From CBDCWA01 sp046048295 (GTDB taxonomy: Bacteria; Pseudomonadota; Alphaproteobacteria; Rhizobiales; Hyphomicrobiaceae), in assembly GCA_046048295.1 (NCBI GenBank), contig JBJOGJ010000221.1, forward strand, positions 1 through 6,481: a stretch of 6,481 nucleotides of DNA. The letters are read 5' to 3'. The notes under the pieces were generated by a model. It ran no database searches. It was not told the DNA's origin and saw only the letters and a program-made list of their open reading frames with translations. The translations under genes and the position numbers were made by a program. This document shows positions 1 through 5,001 of the stretch, piece by piece (the first letter of the stretch is position 1; each line of letters starts with the position of its first letter).

Positions 1-1
1 T

Positions 2-595
2 CTGCCAGCGGAACCGGCAAAACCGCTCCCGCACGTCAAGACCGGCAAGATCAACGCCATCATCGTCACCGACAGCGACATGCTGCATGACCGCTTCTGG
101 GTCGACGTGTCGAACTTCCTCGGCCAGGAGATCCAGATCCCGAACGCGCACAATGTCTCCTTCATGATGAATGCGCTCCAAAACCTGTCCGGCGGCGAAG
201 CGCTCACGGGATTGCGCGGCCGTGGCGTAAAGGACCGTCCATTCGCCTACGTCAACAACATCAGGCGCGAGGCAGAGCAGAACTTCCGGCAGAAGGAAGA
301 GGACCTCGTCCAGAAGCTCAAGGAGACCGAGGAAAAGCTGGCCGGTCTCGAAAAGAAGAGCGCCGGAGGCCAGGTCATACTCTCCGAGAAGGACAAGGAG
401 ACGATCGAGAAGTTCCGGGTCGAGATGCTTTCAATCCGCCGCGAACTGCGAAACGTCAAGCTTGCAATGCGCCAGGACATCGACAGTCTCGACGCCTGGC
501 TGAAGTTCGCCAACATCGGCGCGGTGCCGCTGCTGATCGGTGCGGGCGCACTGGCAATGGGGCTATTCCGCCGTCGGCGGCGTAAGACCAACTGA
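2..595 (+). CDS. GldG-family ABC-export auxiliary protein, C-terminal part (5' end outside window)
   Basis: The reading frame is open from the first bases of the window to a TGA at 593-595, giving the last 197 residues of a longer protein. Seen: a region with the sequence IPNAHNVSFMMNALQNLSGG followed by LRGRGVKDRPF; a long charged, coiled-coil-like stretch (about residues 80-160, rich in K/E/R, e.g. QKEEDLVQKLKETEEKLAGL); one hydrophobic segment (FANIGAVPLLIGAGALAMGLF); and a terminal RRRRRK cluster that should keep the C-terminus in the cytoplasm. Known: GldG-like / ABC_transp_aux proteins have a periplasmic domain between membrane segments and work with an ABC-2 permease and ATPase, named after the Flavobacterium gliding system but widespread in non-gliding bacteria. 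Inferred: a membrane-anchored auxiliary subunit of an exporter of unknown substrate. It sits 20 bp upstream of a DUF4340 gene on the same strand, the usual partner. The in-frame ATG at 80 is internal, because the family match extends upstream of it. Confidence 0.85.
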   Translation: MPAEPAKPLPHVKTGKINAIIVTDSDMLHDRFWVDVSNFLGQEIQIPNAHNVSFMMNALQNLSGGEALTGLRGRGVKDRPFAYVNNIRREAEQNFRQKEEDLVQKLKETEEKLAGLEKKSAGGQVILSEKDKETIEKFRVEMLSIRRELRNVKLAMRQDIDSLDAWLKFANIGAVPLLIGAGALAMGLFRRRRRKTN

Positions 596-602
596 TCCGG
601 AC

Positions 603-607
603 GGAGG
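603..607 (+). promoter_or_regulatory. Ribosome-binding site of the DUF4340 gene
   Basis: GGAGG lies 8 bases before the ATG at 616, in the 20-bp gap after the GldG-like stop codon. It fixes the start of the DUF4340 gene and implies independent ribosome loading within a shared transcript. Confidence 0.8.
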
Positions 608-615
608 TACACGAG

Positions 616-1674
616 ATGAATCCGCGACTCTTTACCGGACTGGCTGCCGGAGCCGTCGCCTCGCTCATTCTCGCCATTGTCTCACATGGCGCGACCGAGC
701 GCTGGACGAGCGGCTCCGTCACCGGCGTCAGGCTCTTTCCCAACCTCGCAACTGCCGCCAAGAACGCCAAGACGATCAAGTTGACCAAGGGCGAAACGGT
801 GGTCACGATGACCAACGAAGGCGGCAAGTGGATCATGAAGGATCGCGGCAGCTTCGCCGTCGATGACGAGAAGATCCGCCGCCTGATGGTGAAGCTCGCC
901 GGCACCGAACTGATCGAGCCGAAGACCAAGCTGCCGGACCGCTACAAGCTGCTCGAACTCGAGAACCCGACCGGCAAGGACGCCAAGTCCCGGCTGCTGC
1001 ACATCGCCGATGCCAGCGGAAGCACGCTCGCGGAACTCGTCATGGGCAAGCAGCGCTACGACGCATTCGGCACGGGCAAGTCGGGGACCTACGTGCGCAA
1101 GCCCGGTGATCCGCAGACCTGGCTCGTCAATGCCACGCTCGACAGCGAGGCGACAGTAGCGTATTGGGCGCACTCGCAGATCGTCTATGATTCAGAACGC
1201 GAACGCATCCAGCGCATCACTGTCGAGATCCCCGGTGTGAAGCCCCCGCTCGTCATCGAGGCGGAACCAAAGCGCACGGATGACCGCGCGTGGCTGCTCG
1301 TCGATATGCCTGCCGACAAGCAGATCAAAATCGACCAACCTCTCGACAGCATCGCCAACGGCTTCACCCGCATCAATCTGGAAGATGTGCGTCCGATCAC
1401 GGAGCCGCCCTCCGGCCCCGATCTTATCAAGGCGACGCTCGAGGAGAAGGACGGCTTGATCGTGACGTTCCTCGTACGCACCGTCGGCAAGCAGCACTGG
1501 CTCACGCTCAGCGCCAGGAGCGAGGGCGAGAAAGCAAAGGCACGCGCCGACAAGATCAACGCGGACGCCAAGGGCTGGGAATATCGCATCCCGGATTCCA
1601 AGTACGATCAGGTCATCAAGAAGCGCGACGACATTCTCGAACCGAAAAAACAGGAGGGAAGCAAGCCGAACTAG
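616..1674 (+). CDS. DUF4340 domain-containing protein (352 aa), exporter-associated
   Basis: Complete gene. The ATG at 616 has a well-placed GGAGG, and a hydrophobic anchor follows immediately (about residues 5-25, GLAAGAVASLILAIV), so the rest of the protein is probably periplasmic. Features typical of DUF4340: an early beta-rich segment ending in GGKWIM, then 'VDDEKIRRLMVKLAGTELIE' and 'DRYKLLELENP', which resemble the family's 'two-lobe, PAD...L..L' repeats. A related pattern recurs in the second half (WLLVDMPADKQIKIDQPLDS, then NLEDVRPI). The C-terminus is Lys/Glu rich and hydrophilic. Known: DUF4340 genes commonly follow GldG-like genes in ABC-2 export operons; no biochemical activity is established for the domain. 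Inferred: a periplasmic, inner-membrane-anchored accessory subunit of the same exporter, probably cotranscribed with the gene before it. Substrate unknown. Confidence 0.85.
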   Translation: MNPRLFTGLAAGAVASLILAIVSHGATERWTSGSVTGVRLFPNLATAAKNAKTIKLTKGETVVTMTNEGGKWIMKDRGSFAVDDEKIRRLMVKLAGTELIEPKTKLPDRYKLLELENPTGKDAKSRLLHIADASGSTLAELVMGKQRYDAFGTGKSGTYVRKPGDPQTWLVNATLDSEATVAYWAHSQIVYDSERERIQRITVEIPGVKPPLVIEAEPKRTDDRAWLLVDMPADKQIKIDQPLDSIANGFTRINLEDVRPITEPPSGPDLIKATLEEKDGLIVTFLVRTVGKQHWLTLSARSEGEKAKARADKINADAKGWEYRIPDSKYDQVIKKRDDILEPKKQEGSKPN

Positions 1675-1755
1675 CTCTCCGAAAAGGATACGTCCGACCC
1701 GCCCCGCCCGGTGTCGCGCAGACGTCAGGTGCATGCCACCCGAGCCTGCTTCCCT
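1675..1755. other. Short convergent intergenic gap, no clear terminator
   Basis: These 81 bases separate the stops of the DUF4340 gene (+) and the FAD oxidoreductase gene (-). Apart from a weak 4-bp stem (GGTG/CACC around 1728-1741), I see no GC-rich hairpin followed by a T-run on either strand. Termination here is either factor-dependent or uses structure inside the neighbouring coding region. Confidence 0.5.
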
Positions 1756-3075
1756 TCACCGCCGCCCGCCGACGGTCTTCATCACGAGAGCGCCAGCAAC
1801 ACGCGCTGCAAACTTGGCACCGGCCCGGACCGGCACTCTGGTCCGGGTCATGACATCGTGGAACCGCCGCTCCTCCTCGTCACGGTACCGCCCCCCTAGC
1901 GCAACGGCCGCCGTGACGGAAGCGCACACGGTCGTCATCGCAACGCCCGTTCCCCCATAGCCAACATTGAGGATGATCGCCGGACTGTGCCGAGACGACC
2001 TGATTACAGGCAGATCATTGGCCGTCTGATGGTAGCGTCCGCCCCAGGCGTGGGATACGGCACCGGGTCTGCGGCCGAGGCTCTTCTCCATTAGCCGGCC
2101 GAGTCCGGCGAGTACATCCCGAGGCACAGCATATGGCCCGCCCTCTGCCTCCCTGAAACGCTCGATGCCACCATAGACGACACTTCCAGCATGCTCACGG
2201 TAGAACGCATAGGCGTGATTGAGCTCGACAACGAATGGCTGCAACGTTCTTGTGCGCTCCACTGATGTCGCCATCATGTAGTTGTGCACGACGCTTGCCG
2301 CCACCTTCTCGCCGGCAAGCGCTCTCGTCGTATACGCGTTGCTGGCCACGATTGCCCTGCCTGCGATAACACTGTCGCCGCCGGCAAGCACGAGCCGCGC
2401 ACGCTCGGCTTCGGGCGCGATCTGCTCCACCGCAACATTTTCGTGGACGGTTACGCCGAGCTCCTGCGCGTACCTGGCGAGGGCCCGAACAAGCCGCATG
2501 GGGTGCACGGTGTGGGCGGCCAATTCTATGGCACACCGTCTGCCTTCGCCATCGACGAGTGCATGTTCTATTCCAGACGCGGACAGTGTCCTCGATATCT
2601 CAGCGAGCGCGCAGGCTGTGACCGGACCGCTTGCCTGCAGGCGTAGAGTTTCAGGCCGAACATCCGCGCTCGTTGCAATTGTCGACAGCCAACCCGCCGT
2701 TTCCGCAACCTTGCGATGGAGCCAGCCGAGTGCCCAGGCATGCTCGATGTTCTCTTCTGCGCTCACGAGCCAGACCGGTGCGGGCAGGGGCGACATGAGC
2801 CCGCCATTGCGCCCGCTGGCCCCGAAGCCCACATGATAGGCCTCGATGACTGCAACGCGGGCTCCTGGTTCCGCCTCCTTGAGACGGATCGCCGTGGAAA
2901 GCCCGGCAAGACCGCCGCCGACGATCGCGAAATCCAGCTCAGAGGGAGGCCGGCCATCCGAAGTGAAATCAGCCACGCCGGCGCTATCCATCCAGTAGCT
3001 CGAGCAGGACGCATTCTCCCTCGCCCGTGTCCGGGCATGTTGCTCCAGCACTGCAATTGCAACTGCCATGCTCAT
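1756..3075 (-). CDS. FAD-dependent oxidoreductase, DAO family (PuuB/OrdL-like), 439 aa
   Basis: Predicted flavoenzyme that oxidises a C-N bond of an amine or amino-acid derivative, in the cytoplasm. Seen, numbering from the chosen start: a beta-alpha-beta dinucleotide fold, DFAIVGGGLAGLSTAIRL, with the glycine-rich loop at about 53-58; an acidic residue closing the fold (VAVIEA); the GFGASGRNGG signature at 83-92 that marks the gamma-glutamylputrescine-oxidase-like branch; and a C-terminal FAD-contact segment, GRYHQTANDLPVI then GYGGTGVAM (about 346-380). An N-terminal SSYWMDSA resembles the SSYYAASA start region of PuuB. The length fits the family (about 420-440 aa). The start at 3075 was chosen over the farther upstream ATG at 3237 because AGGGGAA lies 5 bases before it and the longer form would add 54 residues with no family resemblance and cross the divergent promoter region. 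A second in-frame ATG two codons later (3069) is possible. The substrate cannot be read from the sequence, and no puu-pathway neighbours are visible. Confidence 0.85.
   Translation of the reverse strand: MSMAVAIAVLEQHARTRARENASCSSYWMDSAGVADFTSDGRPPSELDFAIVGGGLAGLSTAIRLKEAEPGARVAVIEAYHVGFGASGRNGGLMSPLPAPVWLVSAEENIEHAWALGWLHRKVAETAGWLSTIATSADVRPETLRLQASGPVTACALAEISRTLSASGIEHALVDGEGRRCAIELAAHTVHPMRLVRALARYAQELGVTVHENVAVEQIAPEAERARLVLAGGDSVIAGRAIVASNAYTTRALAGEKVAASVVHNYMMATSVERTRTLQPFVVELNHAYAFYREHAGSVVYGGIERFREAEGGPYAVPRDVLAGLGRLMEKSLGRRPGAVSHAWGGRYHQTANDLPVIRSSRHSPAIILNVGYGGTGVAMTTVCASVTAAVALGGRYRDEEERRFHDVMTRTRVPVRAGAKFAARVAGALVMKTVGGRR
1822..1849. repeat. Inverted repeat (strong hairpin) inside the 3' end of the FAD oxidoreductase gene
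   Basis: CCCGGACC (1824-1831) and GGTCCGGG (1840-1847) are perfect reverse complements around an 8-base loop. The stem extends by one G-T and one G-C pair to 1822/1849. It lies about 150 bases past the DUF4340 stop and within the last 31 codons of the flavoenzyme gene. There is no T-run after it on either strand, so it is not a standard rho-independent terminator. It may stall polymerase or protect a 3' end, or be a chance product of GC-rich Arg/Pro/Val codons. Confidence 0.4.
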
Positions 3076-3080
3076 GGCGG

Positions 3081-3087
3081 TTCCCCT
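3081..3087 (-). promoter_or_regulatory. Ribosome-binding site of the FAD oxidoreductase gene
   Basis: Read on the minus strand, AGGGGAA sits 5 bases upstream of the ATG at 3075-3073. It decides the start in favour of the 439-residue form. Confidence 0.65.
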
Positions 3088-3206
3088 GACTACAACCCAT
3101 CTATGCTCGAGACTGGAACAACGTGGGATGGCGCGCTGTTCCTCGGGGAACTTCCCGTCATCGGCCAACCCGCCATGCTTCGACAGTGTCAAACTGGCTC
3201 GGCGAG

Positions 3207-3212
3207 AGAAGG
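3207..3212 (+). promoter_or_regulatory. Ribosome-binding site of the FemAB-like acyltransferase gene
   Basis: AGAAGG lies 5 bases before the ATG at 3218 and supports that start over the in-frame ATGs at 3068 and 3128. The ATG at 3068 would lie inside the start of the divergent gene. Confidence 0.65.
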
Positions 3213-3217
3213 CAACA

Positions 3218-4453
3218 ATGGCCACGACGATAAGCACGGATCTTCATGACCTTTCCCAGAACCTGCTAGCCGGAGCGCAAACGATTATCCCGGCGACATT
3301 CATCCCCCGGTTCCACAACAGCATCAGCGAGATACCAGCGGATGCCTGGAACGCGCTCTTCCCCGGCAAGGCGGAGGACTGGTCCTATTTCCACGCTATG
3401 GAATCGACCGGCAGCGACTTCTCCTATGCAGCGATCGCCGTCTACGACAGTGATCGGATCATTGCAGCCGCTCCCGTCTTCCACACCGGCTACCGCCCGG
3501 AGATCGCGCTCTCGCCGCAAGCCAAGGCGTGGGCCGAATGGATGGTGCAACGCTATCCCGAAGCTTTTCGCATCCCCCTGATGGGGCTCGGCTCTCCAAT
3601 GACGGAAGAATGCATCATCGGCTTCGCACAAGGTCTTTCCCGGACTCAACGAAGTGCAGCACTCGGTTCGATACTCTCAGGACTCGACCAGGCAGCGAAG
3701 TCTGCGGGCGCAAGAGTGCTCGCACTCAAGGACCTGCCGGATGCCAGCGCGGCATGGATGCACGACAGCCTCGTCGCGGCCGGCTACACGAGAATGGCCT
3801 CACTACCGGTCGCCACACTGAAACTCCCGTATGCCGACGAGGAGGGCTATCTCGCCAGCCTGCGCCCCAAGGTCCGGACCGACATTCGTCGCAAGCTGCG
3901 CCAGGCGCAAGACGTCGTCGTGGAGTTCCGCGACGACATCGAAGATATCCATGACGAGATCGTTTCACTCTATGCGGAAACGCGCTCGCACCGAAAAGCC
4001 AGCTACGACGGCTTCGACCAGATCCCGGACGGCTACTTTCGCGAGATCATGGCGGCGAATGCCTCGGCGCGCATCATGCTCTGCCGGATAAATGGCGAGA
4101 TTGGCTCGTTCAATCTATTCCTCGAGGAGCGTGACCGCGTGATCGGCAAGTTCATCGGCCTGCGTTATGCGCTCTCGCGCGACCACAACCTCTACTTCGT
4201 GAACTGGATGAATATGGTTCGCTACTGCACTCAACGCGGAATTGGAGAACTGCAGACCGGGCAGACGACCTACCTGCTCAAAGTGAGGCTCGGCTGCAAT
4301 CTGAAACGCTCGTGGATATATTTTCGCCATCGCTACAGCGCCGTGAACTGGCTGTTCCACTACGCCGGCCCGGCAATGGCCCTCGACAAATCGGATCCTG
4401 ACCTGCTGGCACTCGGTGAAAAGGCGGTCTACGTCGACACGCCACCTGCATAG
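3218..4453 (+). CDS. FemAB/BioF2-like GNAT-family acyltransferase (411 aa)
   Basis: Predicted cytoplasmic transferase with two GNAT-like halves. Seen, numbering from the chosen start: an N-terminal half with FHNSISEIPADAWNALFP (about 32-49) and a strand pair around AAIAVYDSDRIIAAAPVFHT, a pattern common in FemAB-like N-terminal domains; the basic motif SLRPKVRTDIRRKLRQ at about 214-229, which corresponds to the conserved Lys/Arg-rich 'K-x-R-x-x-I-R-R' block of FemAB/BioF2-like (Acetyltransf_6) proteins; then a C-terminal GNAT core with RIMLCRINGEIGSFNLFLE, FIGLRYALSRDHNLYFVNW and a tail containing QTGQTTYLLKVRLGC. Known: relatives transfer amino-acyl or acyl groups to peptidoglycan precursors, polysaccharides or small amines; many are uncharacterised. 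Inferred: an acyl- or aminoacyltransferase with unknown donor and acceptor. It is divergent from the flavoenzyme gene, and its last 25 bp overlap the end of rsmD on the other strand. No signal peptide or membrane segment is seen. Confidence 0.75.
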   Translation: MATTISTDLHDLSQNLLAGAQTIIPATFIPRFHNSISEIPADAWNALFPGKAEDWSYFHAMESTGSDFSYAAIAVYDSDRIIAAAPVFHTGYRPEIALSPQAKAWAEWMVQRYPEAFRIPLMGLGSPMTEECIIGFAQGLSRTQRSAALGSILSGLDQAAKSAGARVLALKDLPDASAAWMHDSLVAAGYTRMASLPVATLKLPYADEEGYLASLRPKVRTDIRRKLRQAQDVVVEFRDDIEDIHDEIVSLYAETRSHRKASYDGFDQIPDGYFREIMAANASARIMLCRINGEIGSFNLFLEERDRVIGKFIGLRYALSRDHNLYFVNWMNMVRYCTQRGIGELQTGQTTYLLKVRLGCNLKRSWIYFRHRYSAVNWLFHYAGPAMALDKSDPDLLALGEKAVYVDTPPA

Positions 4454-5001
4454 CGGAGGAAGATCACCTGCGTGTCGCCATAGGTACGCCGGTCGAACTC
4501 CTCGAAGTGCTCGGATAGGACGATCTCGACTCCCTTGCGCTCCTCCAAAACGGCGACCGCGCCGGGCGCCAGCCAACCACCCAAGGCAGCAGAGCGGAGC
4601 GCTTCCTCTCCGCGCGACTCGCCATAGGGCGGATCGGCAAAAACCAACCCGTAGCGGTCCCTTTTTCCAGCCGGCCCGAGATCGCACGCATCACGGCGGA
4701 ATATGCGGGTCGCACCCGAAAGCCCCAGTTGCTCGATATTCTCCCGGATAACGCCGCGGGCTTCCGCTGCGTTGTCGACGAACAGACAATAGCGGGCGCC
4801 GCGCGAAAGTGCTTCAAGCCCGAGCGCCCCGGTGCCGGCGAAAAGGTCGAGAACGTCGGTGCCTTCCAGAGTGAAGTCACCGAGCCCGTGCATCAGGATG
4901 TTGAACACGGACTCGCGGACCCGATCGGCGGTCGGTCTGAGACCGGGATGATCCGGTCCCCTGATCGCCCTGCCCCTGAGCGCTCCGCCCACGATCCTCA
5001 T
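4429..5001 (-). CDS. rsmD: 16S rRNA (guanine(966)-N(2))-methyltransferase RsmD (190 aa)
   Basis: SAM-dependent methyltransferase that puts N2-methyl on G966 of 16S rRNA in the assembling 30S subunit. Seen: the family's N-terminus MRIVGGALRGR, then LRPTADRVRESVFNIL (about 21-36); SAM-binding motif I, VLDLFAGTGALGLEALSRGA (50-69); an acidic strand end, YCLFVDNA (71-78); the catalytic DPPYG (123-127), which identifies an exocyclic-amine (N2-guanine) methyltransferase; and a late GDTQVIFLRYAGG. Length 190 fits the usual 180-200. The ATG at 5001-4999 overlaps the TGA of the upstream pseudouridine synthase gene (ATGA). With only a weakly placed GGGGGGAAAGAAG upstream, translational coupling is likely. 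The 3' end overlaps the convergent acyltransferase gene by 25 bp and no terminator is visible between them. All key motifs are intact. Confidence 0.95.
   Translation of the reverse strand: MRIVGGALRGRAIRGPDHPGLRPTADRVRESVFNILMHGLGDFTLEGTDVLDLFAGTGALGLEALSRGARYCLFVDNAAEARGVIRENIEQLGLSGATRIFRRDACDLGPAGKRDRYGLVFADPPYGESRGEEALRSAALGGWLAPGAVAVLEERKGVEIVLSEHFEEFDRRTYGDTQVIFLRYAGGVST
4998..5001 (-). promoter_or_regulatory. ATGA stop/start overlap joining the pseudouridine synthase gene and rsmD
   Basis: On the minus strand, ATGA provides the start codon of rsmD (5001-4999) and the TGA stop of the upstream gene (5000-4998). This arrangement usually means translational coupling in one transcript, so the two rRNA-modifying enzymes should be made together. 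Confidence 0.85.

Larger units (their letters stand above)
3076..3217. promoter_or_regulatory. Divergent intergenic region with two small palindromes
   Basis: This 142-bp region separates the flavoenzyme gene (-) and the acyltransferase gene (+), so it should carry promoters for both. It holds an 11-bp palindrome GGGAACTTCCC at 3146-3156 and a 15-bp near-palindrome TTCGACAGTGTCAAA at 3179-3193 (arms of 7 around a central G, one mismatched pair). The minus-strand reading of the second contains TTTGACA, a fair -35-like element, but I cannot see a convincing -10 at 16-18 bp from it. Both reading frames stay open across this region, which explains why longer start choices exist for each flanking gene; the ribosome-binding sites argue against them. 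Confidence 0.4.

Noticed and set aside
1192..1734. 180-codon - strand frame opposite the DUF4340 gene
   Set aside because: It is antisense to a complete gene with a good ribosome-binding site and membrane anchor, and its own translation has no recognisable domain.
2282..2836. 184-codon + strand frame opposite the flavoenzyme gene
   Set aside because: It lies wholly antisense to a gene with clear FAD-binding motifs. Long antisense frames are expected at this GC content, and the translation shows no recognisable domain.
3068..3217. Extension of the acyltransferase to an ATG at 3068 (50 extra residues)
   Set aside because: It would overlap the start of the divergent flavoenzyme gene, and the added sequence looks like translated non-coding DNA. 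AGAAGG before 3218 supports the shorter form.
3076..3237. Extension of the FAD oxidoreductase to an upstream ATG at 3237 (54 extra residues)
   Set aside because: The extra residues have no family resemblance and would cover the divergent gene's ribosome-binding site and start. The ATG at 3075 has AGGGGAA at the right distance.
2716..3249. 177-codon + strand frame across the flavoenzyme start and intergenic region
   Set aside because: It is antisense to the FAD-binding fold and extends past the acyltransferase start in another frame. Composition is that of a shadow frame.
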